NCBI GenBank assembly: GCA_905236605.1
Contig: CAJORD010000063.1
Span: forward strand, 1-5,747
Length of the DNA: 5,747 nt
Direction: 5' to 3'
DNA from: an uncultured Synergistales bacterium
GTDB taxonomy: Bacteria > Synergistota > Synergistia > Synergistales > Aminobacteriaceae
Part shown: positions 1 to 5,747 of the stretch, piece by piece
How positions within the stretch are numbered: position 1 is the stretch's first letter
Layout: every line of letters starts with the position of its first letter
Translations under genes and position numbers: made by a program
The notes under the pieces: generated by a model
What the model was told of the DNA's origin: nothing
Database searches by the model: none
What the model saw: the letters and a program-made list of their open reading frames with translations, nothing else

Positions 1-1
1 A

Positions 2-202
2 AACTTTGTAATTACTGCAACGGGTCTTAATATCGCGTGGAGCAAAACGGGCGACTTGCCGAACGGATTGAGTTTAACGAGTTCCGACAACGAAGTAACA
101 ATCAGCGGCACACCGGAATTAGGCACTTCGGGAAGCTATTCGCTCACGTTGACGGCAACCAACGAAGGCGGAGAGGCAAGCGCGAATGTTCAAATAATCG
201 TT
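2..202 (+). other. Partial He_PIG-like Ig domain (repeat copy 1)
   Basis: This encodes the C-terminal two thirds of a putative-Ig domain. The order Trp, GDLPNGL, ISGTP, G-x-Y, then A-x-N-x-x-G matches the family pattern. It aligns well with the copy at 1034-1300, with the key Trp codons at 38 and 1127 (1089 bases, 363 residues apart). Confidence 0.7.
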
Positions 203-2311
203 GCGAATGATTATTCACAAAGCGGCGATGTCAAAGTCGAACCAGCAACTACGATAACGACAAACACCGGCGCAAGTCAGACAAACACAATTACAACTTT
301 TGTGAACGGCGCAGGAGATACAATTTTGTCGGCTGATGTTGCAATCACAACCGAGTCAACAGACTTTGAAGCCGTCGCAGGAATTGAGTTTTCAACAGTC
401 GTTAGCGTCGATGTAAGTTTGGATATTGCTGACCCTGATTATACAAATTACAATTTCTCGATGGATATTGCCGGGCTTCCTGAATGGCTCACAGTTTCGG
501 GAGAGATTGCAAGCTCTGATAACGCGATTAAAGGCGCGTATCATCATGAATTTGTATTAAGCGGTACGCCAATGGATTCTGCGGACGTTCAAGCGATAAC
601 GTTCACGGCGTTGCTTTCAATCTCCGGCGACGTTTACGACCCTGAACTTACAATTTCAGCAAGCAAAGATATAAAAATTTCCGTGGGTGAACCGTTGCTT
701 GTATCGTTTAACGTTGAACTTGCGGACGCTTCATTAAGAACAGACTTTGGACGCGCAGCATCACTAAATCTTTCTGCTATAGTCGTAGTCGGCTATTCCA
801 ACAATAAAGTCGATGTTTTGCCGACAGATTTTTATAATCTCGAATGGTCAACCGCAAGCGACGACCTCGCTAATTATGGAATTTCTTTCAATAACGGAAC
901 TTTGAGCGTAAACGCTTCTGCGCCTTCTGGAACATACAACGTTCCAATTACAGTAACGGCTACAAGTATCGCCGGAAGCTTTAACGCGTCAGAAAGCAAA
1001 ATTATAAGCGTGATAGTGAATGATGTCGCGCCTGTTCTCACGGCTTCGACTGAAAATCTCACTGCAAGACGTGGCGATCAGATTACACAAATTACAATCA
1101 CAGCGACGCAAGGCGCAAATCTCGTATGGACGACTTCGGGCGAGCTTCCAGAAGGATTGGCTTATAGTCAGAATGGAAATAATTTTGTAATCAGCGGCAG
1201 AATTTCATTAGCAGCGGCGACAAGAGTTTATAATTTCACTGTCAACGCTGCGAACGACGCTGGCTCGGCCTCAAAAGAAATTTCGTTCACCGTACAAAGC
1301 GCGCCTTCAACTCAAACAGAAGAGAAGAACCCAGAAGAAACGGTCGTTGATACGATCACTAACACTTTGACATCTGACGATCTCGAAAACGTTACGCAGG
1401 AAGAAATCGCAACCGCTATCGAGAACAAGCAGCAGGAGCAAGCCGACGCAACTAAAGAAGCCTCGACCGGCCAAGTCGAAGACACGACTAAGCCTGCGGG
1501 CACTGACCTTATTGCGAACAGCAACACCGCAAGCGACGCTTTGAAGCAAGCAAACGAAAATCTTTCTGTTCAGCCGAAAGTTGTAACGCCGGAAGCAGCG
1601 ACATCTGAAGAACTTGATGAATATTCGGACAAGCTCGCAAATGTTGACGAAGGAAACGTGAAAGATGAAGATGTCGATCTCGATTTAGTAAATTCCGCGG
1701 CCGAAAATCTGCAAAATGACATCGAAATCGAAAGCGCAGACAGCGACCTTAACGCACAGGCTGAAAAAGTTGAACAGATTTTCAAAGAAGTGTCGAAGGA
1801 TTTAGCCAACGTTACAAACTCCTCGGGCAACAAAGGCGTCGTCATTGTAACGATTATCCCCAAGCTAACGCCGCATAAAACTGGATTCTTCCCGATGGAA
1901 GTCAATCTTAGAAACGTAACACCGGGACGAAAATTAAAGTTTTGGCCGTCCGTTGAGTTCTTTATCACTTACGCTTCAGGAGCAAACATCGCAACTCTTG
2001 CTGACGAAGCAAAAGAGGGTGACGCGTTCTTCTTAGACGCTGACGGCAACCCGACAACGAAAGTAAGCGGAAACGCAGCAGAGATGACTGTAGTCCCGTA
2101 TCTGACCGAAGGCAAGGAATATGATTCCGTTTTCATCACGACGGACGCTACAAGCAATGACCTCAAGGCACTGACAACTTTAACGCAAGCAAATAACACG
2201 ACGGAAAACAAAAACACGATTGGCACAAGCGGCGCCGGCTGTAACTCGTCATTCGGTTTCAGCGCGATGTTCGGCCTGATACTTTGCTTGATGTCTCGTA
2301 AGAAACGCTAA
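2..2311 (+). CDS. Large Ig-like-repeat surface protein with Synergist-CTERM sorting tail (5'-partial)
   Basis: The reading frame is open to the left edge, so 769 C-terminal residues are visible; the TTG at 56 lies inside an Ig-like domain and is not a start. Numbering from position 2: residues 1-67 are the end of a He_PIG-like (putative Ig) domain, with W13, GDLPNG at 17-22 and ISGTP at 34-38. Residues 71-231 and 232-344 are two more beta-rich, Ig/cadherin-like regions. Residues 345-433 form a clear second He_PIG copy (W376, GELPEG, VISG). Residues 435-605 are an acidic linker rich in Glu, Asp, Asn, Gln and Ala, probably helical or disordered. Residues 606-725 form a compact domain with FFPMEVNLRNVTPG and FFLDADGNPTT. 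Residues 741-769 are the sorting signal. The likely role is an exported, surface-anchored adhesin or structural protein; this is inferred from architecture, and the ligand is unknown. The signal peptide must lie outside the window. A strong terminator follows 9 bases after the stop. Confidence 0.85.
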   Translation, partial: NFVITATGLNIAWSKTGDLPNGLSLTSSDNEVTISGTPELGTSGSYSLTLTATNEGGEASANVQIIVANDYSQSGDVKVEPATTITTNTGASQTNTITTFVNGAGDTILSADVAITTESTDFEAVAGIEFSTVVSVDVSLDIADPDYTNYNFSMDIAGLPEWLTVSGEIASSDNAIKGAYHHEFVLSGTPMDSADVQAITFTALLSISGDVYDPELTISASKDIKISVGEPLLVSFNVELADASLRTDFGRAASLNLSAIVVVGYSNNKVDVLPTDFYNLEWSTASDDLANYGISFNNGTLSVNASAPSGTYNVPITVTATSIAGSFNASESKIISVIVNDVAPVLTASTENLTARRGDQITQITITATQGANLVWTTSGELPEGLAYSQNGNNFVISGRISLAAATRVYNFTVNAANDAGSASKEISFTVQSAPSTQTEEKNPEETVVDTITNTLTSDDLENVTQEEIATAIENKQQEQADATKEASTGQVEDTTKPAGTDLIANSNTASDALKQANENLSVQPKVVTPEAATSEELDEYSDKLANVDEGNVKDEDVDLDLVNSAAENLQNDIEIESADSDLNAQAEKVEQIFKEVSKDLANVTNSSGNKGVVIVTIIPKLTPHKTGFFPMEVNLRNVTPGRKLKFWPSVEFFITYASGANIATLADEAKEGDAFFLDADGNPTTKVSGNAAEMTVVPYLTEGKEYDSVFITTDATSNDLKALTTLTQANNTTENKNTIGTSGAGCNSSFGFSAMFGLILCLMSRKKR
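1034..1300 (+). other. He_PIG-like Ig domain (repeat copy 2)
   Basis: A complete copy of the domain seen at the left edge: Trp (codon 1127), then GELPEGL, FVISG, VYNFTVNAAN and a final FTVQ strand. ISGTP of copy 1 is replaced by ISGRI here. It is the last beta-domain before the acidic linker. Confidence 0.7.
2222..2308 (+). other. Synergist-CTERM protein-sorting signal
   Basis: The last 29 residues run GTSGAGCN, then SFGFSAMFGLILCLM, then SRKKR. A Gly/Ser approach, a conserved Cys (residue 747), one short hydrophobic helix and a terminal basic cluster make the tripartite layout of the Synergist-CTERM family. By analogy with MYXO-CTERM and similar Cys-containing tails, the protein is probably cut near the Cys by a dedicated intramembrane protease and retained at the surface. 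That processing is inferred. The protease gene is not in this window. Confidence 0.8.
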
Positions 2312-2320
2312 AAAATTTTT

Positions 2321-2358
2321 AAGGGGCGGGAGCTTAACTCCTACCCCTTTATTTTTTT
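2321..2358. terminator. Intrinsic terminator between convergent genes, probably bidirectional
   Basis: A 12-position stem pairs 2321-2332 with 2338-2349 around the loop CTTAA. It has one C-A mismatch and one G-U wobble, and four consecutive G-C pairs near the base. On the plus strand it is followed by TTTATTTTTTT-like sequence ending at 2358, a strong termination signal for the Ig-like gene. Read on the minus strand the same hairpin serves the antiporter, but its T run (2320-2316) begins only after about five A residues, so termination there may be weaker. The T run overlaps the antiporter stop codon (2357-2359). Confidence 0.85.
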
Positions 2359-3790
2359 AATGATAATTTGAATTATTTGAATGAAGATGTGAATGTTTTA
2401 TGATCCCCGGCGCGTTACGTCCGTTCACTTCGACTGGAATTGCTTGCGAATGTTCGGGAAGCTCTCTTTGAATTTCTCTTATGCGTTCAATTAAAAGATT
2501 TACGATTATCTTATCTTCTTCTTGGTCCGTCAATGGCTTTTCTTCAACGAGATTTTTATCATATGAATGAGATAACGCTAACGACAACTTCGCACAAGCC
2601 GGGCCAATTAATTCATAAAGAACGCTCGACGCAAGTATGACCGTTCTAAGCGCGCTGCCGGTCGTGCCTCCAAGAGTACGCGCTCCGAGTTCGGCAAGTC
2701 CTATCGCTACTCCTGCCTGCGGTATCAGAGCCAAGCCTAAGTAATTGCGAACTAATTTATTTTTGTGTGTCATCAAGCAGCCCACGAAAGCTCCCGCGTA
2801 TTTGCCCATTATTCTAACGATGAAATAAACTACTCCCAACGTTAATAAAGAAGTTCCGCCGTCGTTGTGACTCGATGTCAGCGCTCCAAGTTCAAAGCAC
2901 ACGCCCGAACGAACAAAAAATAAAAGCAAAATCGGAGGGCTGAAATAATTAAGCTGCTTAAATAATTTGTCATCGTCAGTTATGTTTATATAAACCGTCG
3001 CCATGAACATACAGCCAAGCAGCGGCGACACTCCTAACATCTCGCAGATACCACAGAAGCCGAACAAAATCGCGATTGAAATTATTAATCTGTTATCCGT
3101 CGAACGATTGGGAGGCAAAAGAATTTTCATAAGCACGCCGAGCAACGCGCCTATAATCACGCTCGCAAAGTTTATTAAAATCGGCGAAATTATATTCTTG
3201 AACTCAAAGCCCGCTCCCGAAACAGAACTTGCAAGCGCTATAGAGATAGCTATGCTGTAAGCAATAAGTCCGACAACGTCATCAAGCGCTACAACTTGCA
3301 GCAAAGTATTTACAAAATCGCCGTGCGCTCCTGTCTGTCGTATCGTCATCATCGTTGAGGCCGGGGCCGTTGCCGACGCAAGAGCCGCTAAGACCGTCGA
3401 GAATGCTAAATCCATTCTTAAAATATAATATGCCGCTATAAACACAAAAATTGAAGCTACGCAAGCCTCAAGCACCGTTATAATTAAAACCTTCGCGCCG
3501 TTGCCTTTGAGTGCGCTCACTCTGAAAAATTGTCCCGTGCTAAACGCTATGAACGCCAACGCTATATTAGGAAGGAACGCCGTATTAGCCGCTACAAAAT
3601 CAGGAACGAGATTAAGACAATAAGGCCCGATTAAAATTCCTGTGATAATGTAGGCGGTAACGTTTGGAAGTTTTAGAAGTCTTGTTATTCGCGTCAATCC
3701 GAAACCAAATAGCAGCATTAAAGCAACGGTCAAAATCCCTCCGCTGGCGGACGCTCCTAAGCGAAGATAATAAACAAACTGAGCAAACAA
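2357..3790 (-). CDS. CPA2-type cation:proton antiporter (Na+/H+ exchanger family)
   Basis: From the TTG at 3790 this is a 477-residue inner-membrane protein with about 12-13 hydrophobic segments of the sodium/hydrogen exchanger fold. Family landmarks include LPNVTAYIITGILIGP early on, the broken helix SATAPASTMM near residues 139-148, and the adjacent Asp pair in VALDDVVGL (residues 170-171; codons 3278-3283). The Asp pair is typical of electrogenic CPA2 antiporters. Later come LIPQAGVAIGLAELG and a 70-residue cytoplasmic tail. Its substrate (Na+, K+ or another cation) cannot be read from sequence; no TrkA-N domain is attached. The frame is open up to an ATG at 3910, but that longer form would have its first codons overlapping the promoter and would translate a terminator-like hairpin. 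TTG 3790 has AAGGAG 10 bases upstream. A further candidate is TTG 3733 behind GGAGG, only 4 bases away. The gene is divergent from the lipoprotein gene. Confidence 0.9.
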   Translation of the reverse strand: MFAQFVYYLRLGASASGGILTVALMLLFGFGLTRITRLLKLPNVTAYIITGILIGPYCLNLVPDFVAANTAFLPNIALAFIAFSTGQFFRVSALKGNGAKVLIITVLEACVASIFVFIAAYYILRMDLAFSTVLAALASATAPASTMMTIRQTGAHGDFVNTLLQVVALDDVVGLIAYSIAISIALASSVSGAGFEFKNIISPILINFASVIIGALLGVLMKILLPPNRSTDNRLIISIAILFGFCGICEMLGVSPLLGCMFMATVYINITDDDKLFKQLNYFSPPILLLFFVRSGVCFELGALTSSHNDGGTSLLTLGVVYFIVRIMGKYAGAFVGCLMTHKNKLVRNYLGLALIPQAGVAIGLAELGARTLGGTTGSALRTVILASSVLYELIGPACAKLSLALSHSYDKNLVEEKPLTDQEEDKIIVNLLIERIREIQRELPEHSQAIPVEVNGRNAPGIIKHSHLHSNNSNYH

Positions 3791-3800
3791 TTTATATTCT

Positions 3801-3807
3801 CTCCTTT
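3801..3807 (-). promoter_or_regulatory. Ribosome binding site that decides the antiporter start
   Basis: On the minus strand AAAGGAG sits 10 bases before TTG at 3790. The other in-frame candidates, ATG 3910, ATG 3892 and ATG 3823, have no comparable purine-rich site before them. This supports a 477-residue product over the 517-residue frame. Confidence 0.65.
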
Positions 3808-3829
3808 CTCTTTGTTTGCACATGTCTGG

Positions 3830-3860
3830 AAAAAACAAATTACCCCTCGTGAAAGGGGTA
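3830..3860 (-). promoter_or_regulatory. Terminator-like leader hairpin upstream of the antiporter
   Basis: Read on the minus strand, TACCCCT (3860-3854) pairs perfectly with AGGGGTA (3847-3841) around the loop TTCACG. It is followed by A, TTTG and TTTTTT (3840-3830). This has the form of an intrinsic terminator in the 5' untranslated region, between the proposed promoter and the ribosome binding site. The 5' arm also contains CCTTTC, complementary to GAAAGG in the ribosome binding site, so a second fold is possible. Attenuation is inferred; no known riboswitch class is recognised. Confidence 0.5.
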
Positions 3861-3882
3861 GAGTGATTTTTGTTGTGTAAAT

Positions 3883-3891
3883 ATTCTAGCA
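3883..3891 (-). promoter_or_regulatory. Extended -10 promoter for the antiporter
   Basis: The minus strand reads TGCTAGAAT, an extended -10 element (TGn plus a five-of-six TATAAT match). The -35 region is weak; TTAATG at 3913-3908 is a poor candidate at 19-base spacing. Transcription would begin near 3876, giving a leader of about 86 bases before TTG 3790. Confidence 0.5.
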
Positions 3892-3908
3892 TTTTTTTTA
3901 ATTCACAC

Positions 3909-3927
3909 ATTAAGATTATTACTTAAT
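3909..3927. promoter_or_regulatory. Perfect inverted repeat between divergent promoters (operator candidate)
   Basis: ATTAAG (3909-3914) and CTTAAT (3922-3927) are exact inverted copies separated by seven bases. The repeat lies between the two opposed -10 elements and covers the -35 zones of both promoters, where a dimeric regulator could control both genes. The flanks are very A+T rich, so chance is not excluded. No regulator gene is present in the window. Confidence 0.4.
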
Positions 3928-3934
3928 TTTATAA

Positions 3935-3943
3935 TGCTATAAT
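3935..3943 (+). promoter_or_regulatory. Extended -10 promoter for the lipoprotein gene
   Basis: The plus strand reads TGCTATAAT, a perfect TATAAT with the extended TG motif. The -35 region is weak (TTATTA at 3916-3921, spacing 16). The predicted start point is near 3950, about 30 bases before the ATG at 3982. Confidence 0.65.
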
Positions 3944-3981
3944 TCAGCAAAAATTTTCACAGAAAGGATTTGAAATTAAAA

Positions 3982-4437
3982 ATGAAAAAATCTGCACTTC
4001 TTATGTGCGCTATGCTCATGCTTTTCGTTACAAACGGCTGCGGCGGTGGCGATTCGGAGACAATCTCTGAAACTGACTCAAAGAATATCAGATTGAGAAT
4101 TGATGATGTTCTTATGTCTGTAACGTGGGAAAATAACGACAGCACCCGCGAATTAAAAAAACTTCTTCGCGATAAAGACCTCGTGATTAACATGCAACAG
4201 TATGGCGGCTTTGAACAAGTCGGCAGCCTCGGTCAACGAATTAAAAGCAACAATCGCGAAATTACAACTTATCCCGGCGATATCGTCTTGTATTCTGAAA
4301 ATCAAATTGTAATTTTCTACGGCTCTAATTCGTGGTCTTATACGAAACTTGGCAAAATCAACGGCAAAACTGATTCAGAAATTAAAAATCTCTTAGACAA
4401 GTCCGGCGTCAAAGTAAGGCTTTCTCTTTCAAACTAA
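3982..4437 (+). CDS. Predicted lipoprotein with cyclophilin-like fold domain
   Basis: This is a 151-residue protein. ATG 3982 is preferred over the in-frame TTG at 3970, which lies directly on the ribosome binding site (AAAGGA, 3963-3968; 13 bases to the ATG, slightly long). Residues 1-19 form a signal peptide: MKK, a hydrophobic Met/Leu-rich core, then FVTNGC. Cys20 followed by GGGDSE looks like a lipoprotein cleavage site and flexible tether, but Thr and Asn at -3 and -2 depart from the usual lipobox. Residues 36-150 match the cyclophilin-like fold family related to TM1367: a first strand with IRLRIDDV, a helix with TRELKKLL, YGGFEQVG at 74-81, YPGDIVLY at 97-104, IVIFYG at 109-114 and LGKI at 123-126. 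Proline isomerase activity is not established for this family, and the ligand is unknown. It would sit in the periplasm on a lipid anchor. It is divergent from the antiporter and convergent with the next gene. Confidence 0.8.
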   Translation: MKKSALLMCAMLMLFVTNGCGGGDSETISETDSKNIRLRIDDVLMSVTWENNDSTRELKKLLRDKDLVINMQQYGGFEQVGSLGQRIKSNNREITTYPGDIVLYSENQIVIFYGSNSWSYTKLGKINGKTDSEIKNLLDKSGVKVRLSLSN

Positions 4438-4498
4438 AAAAATAAAAATTGCGCGCCCGAATTAGCGTGGCAAAACTCCGAGCGCGTAACTAATTTTT
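4436..4498. terminator. Hairpin terminator over the convergent gene ends
   Basis: On the minus strand CGCGCTCG (4486-4479) pairs with CGGGCGCG (4459-4452), eight pairs with one G-U wobble, around a 19-base loop that includes the stop codon of the glycosidase gene. It is followed by TTTTTATTTTTTT (4448-4436), a good terminator for that gene. On the plus strand the same stem has a C-A mismatch. A second, mutually exclusive stem AATTAG (4460-4465) with CTAATT (4490-4495) ends in a T run (4494-4498) and could stop lipoprotein transcripts. Confidence 0.6.
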
Positions 4499-5745
4499 CT
4501 TTCTCGTCCGTCCGAAGGCGAGTTATAAATTTTTCCGTTGATTATAATTTCCGTCGAGCCGCCGCCATCGAGATTCAAAGCGTAAATCACTCCTTGAGCG
4601 CGTAAGATGTCCGTGAGTTCGTTTATAGTCGCGCCTGAAGCGTGCATTCCGTTTCGTCCGTCAACGATAATGAAAATCCATTCGCCCGAAGCGTTAAGGC
4701 CAACGGCTGAACGAGGGTGCCTCACTGCGGTTAAGGAGTTATTGAAATCCTCCGGCACTGTCGAAGCGAATCCTTCATCGAGCAACAACGGCCCCGCTTG
4801 AATTATATTTTCCATGTCGTCCCATTCGTTTACTTCTTCAGAAGCAACTTGAAAAACTGCTTCATCGTCGCTATTCCATGCAAGACAGCCTCGCCCGTCA
4901 TGAGGATCGCTTATCATCTTGCCGTTAATCTTCAAAGCTCCAATCGGATAGCCGTGCCCCGGTGTCGTCGTAGCGAAGAAGCCGGCGTTAATAGAAGCCT
5001 TTGCGTGATATTGCGTCGAGAGTTGCGAGAGCTTTAATAAATCCCTCGTGCTGCTTTTTGAAATTAAGGGCGCGATTTTCCAGTAAGTCGGATCGATTTC
5101 GAGCATGACCCAAAATTTTGGGACAATTCGAGTGTTAGTGTTCGACATTGACGGCAAAATCCTAAATTGCAGGCCGCGAGATTTAGCGATTGAAATTAAT
5201 TTACGAATGTCATGATAACTTTCTAATTTTGAAGTCCGAACACCGAAGACACCTTCGGAACTGAAAACGCTCGCTTCGATCCCGTCAGCTTTAAGCGAAT
5301 TTTTGAAAGCGTCGGCGGCAGGTTTAGTTTTGATTCCGTCGGCATAAAATCGCCATTGAGGGATTCCGGTCGGAACTCCTTCACGGTGAATTAAAACTCT
5401 TAAACCTTCAACAGGATTTCGCACCATATCGAGAACTAAATTTTTGCTCGCGTCTCTAACTCTGCTCATCAAAATTTGAAATTCCTTTGCGCTCAACGCC
5501 GATTGACCGTTAAATTTTTTTGACTTCGTGAAGATTGCGGGGTTCATGTTTGACGCAACGACAAGGCAACCTCGCTCGAAAGAGCTTAAATTCGCTTCAT
5601 CTTCAAAGCCGGTAGGATAATCTGACAAAATTCCCGCCTCAAATGACAAGCCGAGACTTTGAATTATCCAGCGAAGAGCTTCGCGCCGAGTTACATTTTT
5701 CTTGACGTCGCCGGGCTGGTCAGTTACTATCCCGGTTCTTAACAA
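4462..5745 (-). CDS. SLH-like / SPOR-like / phosphodiester glycosidase (NAGPA) envelope protein (5'-partial)
   Basis: 427 residues are visible and the frame runs to the right edge. The first codon shown is a TTG with no visible upstream signal, and there is no signal peptide, so the start probably lies outside. Residues 1-100 resemble S-layer homology repeats: VTRREALRWIIQSLGL, FEDE, then ALSAKEFQILMSRV. Residues about 129-200 resemble a SPOR domain (WRFYADGI, ADAFKNSLKADGIEASVF, a final RGLQFRILPS), a fold that binds denuded peptidoglycan glycan strands. Residues 208-427 are a phosphodiester glycosidase domain of the NAGPA family, with INAGFF (252-257), PIGALKINGK, IIQAGPLLLDEG, RHPRSAVGL, VDGRNG, LNLDGGGSTE (390-399) and SPSDGRER. 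The family includes the human enzyme that uncovers mannose-6-phosphate, and cleaves sugar-phosphodiester bonds. The bacterial substrate here is unknown and may be an envelope glycopolymer. The domain ends one short strand after the last motif, so the C-terminus is complete. Confidence 0.85.
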   Translation of the reverse strand: MLRTGIVTDQPGDVKKNVTRREALRWIIQSLGLSFEAGILSDYPTGFEDEANLSSFERGCLVVASNMNPAIFTKSKKFNGQSALSAKEFQILMSRVRDASKNLVLDMVRNPVEGLRVLIHREGVPTGIPQWRFYADGIKTKPAADAFKNSLKADGIEASVFSSEGVFGVRTSKLESYHDIRKLISIAKSRGLQFRILPSMSNTNTRIVPKFWVMLEIDPTYWKIAPLISKSSTRDLLKLSQLSTQYHAKASINAGFFATTTPGHGYPIGALKINGKMISDPHDGRGCLAWNSDDEAVFQVASEEVNEWDDMENIIQAGPLLLDEGFASTVPEDFNNSLTAVRHPRSAVGLNASGEWIFIIVDGRNGMHASGATINELTDILRAQGVIYALNLDGGGSTEIIINGKIYNSPSDGRERKISYALGVLPR

Positions 5746-5747
5746 GA

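Noticed and set aside
1307..2226. Minus-strand reading frames of 71-132 residues inside the surface protein gene.
   Set aside because: They are rich in Ser, Val and Cys as expected from antisense translation of the plus-strand gene, and have no ribosome binding sites or family resemblance.
2341..3862. A shared 10-base CTACCCCTTT in the terminator at 2341-2350 (+) and the antiporter leader at 3853-3862 (-), which would let the two ends of the antiporter mRNA pair.
   Set aside because: Matches of 10 bases are expected several times by chance in a window this size, and nothing else supports end-to-end pairing.
3791..3910. N-terminal extension of the antiporter from ATG 3910 (40 extra residues).
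   Set aside because: No ribosome binding site precedes the ATG, the extension spans a -10 element and a terminator-like hairpin, and its residues do not resemble the start of this transporter family.
4452..4495. A pseudoknot formed by the two overlapping stems at the convergent gene ends.
   Set aside because: The stems interleave but leave no bases for the first connecting loop, so they are better read as alternative hairpins.
4607..5037. Plus-strand reading frames of 64 and 79 residues across the glycosidase domain.
   Set aside because: They lie opposite a domain with well-conserved motifs on the minus strand and have no start signals or recognisable product.

Overview
The window looks like a piece of a Synergistota chromosome (probably Synergistaceae) of moderate GC content. 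The main reason is the C-terminus of the first gene, which has the layout of the Synergist-CTERM sorting signal: a Gly/Ser stretch, a G-C-N motif, a short hydrophobic helix and a final Arg/Lys cluster. Other traits fit: AAAGGA-type ribosome binding sites, a probable TTG start, and a diderm-style envelope protein that appears to join SLH-like, SPOR-like and phosphodiester glycosidase domains. A host-associated, gut-like habitat is possible, but nothing in the sequence proves it.

Layout from left to right. (1) Positions 2-2311 (+) hold the 3' part of a long surface protein: Ig-like repeats, an acidic linker, a compact C-terminal domain and the sorting tail. It is cut by the left edge. (2) A strong hairpin at 2321-2358 separates it from a convergent minus-strand gene, a CPA2-type cation:proton antiporter (2357-3790). 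(3) Between 3791 and 3981 lies a divergent control region. It has an extended -10 promoter on each strand, a perfect inverted repeat between them, and on the antiporter side a roughly 86-nt leader with a terminator-like hairpin. (4) Positions 3982-4437 (+) encode a small predicted lipoprotein with a cyclophilin-like fold. (5) Positions 4462-5745 (-) encode the C-terminal 427 residues of the SLH/SPOR/phosphodiester glycosidase protein, cut by the right edge. A GC-rich hairpin lies over the convergent ends of genes 4 and 5.

All four genes act at the cell envelope: an anchored surface adhesin-like protein, an inner-membrane antiporter, a lipoprotein and a cell-wall-binding glycosidase. No two are co-directional neighbours, so there is no operon here. 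The only direct regulatory link is the shared divergent promoter region of the antiporter and the lipoprotein. I see no RNA genes, mobile elements, CRISPR arrays or phage genes, and no gene-free stretch longer than about 190 bases. No clearly new multi-gene system is visible. The best leads are the antiporter leader, the divergent operator candidate and the unusual domain combinations.
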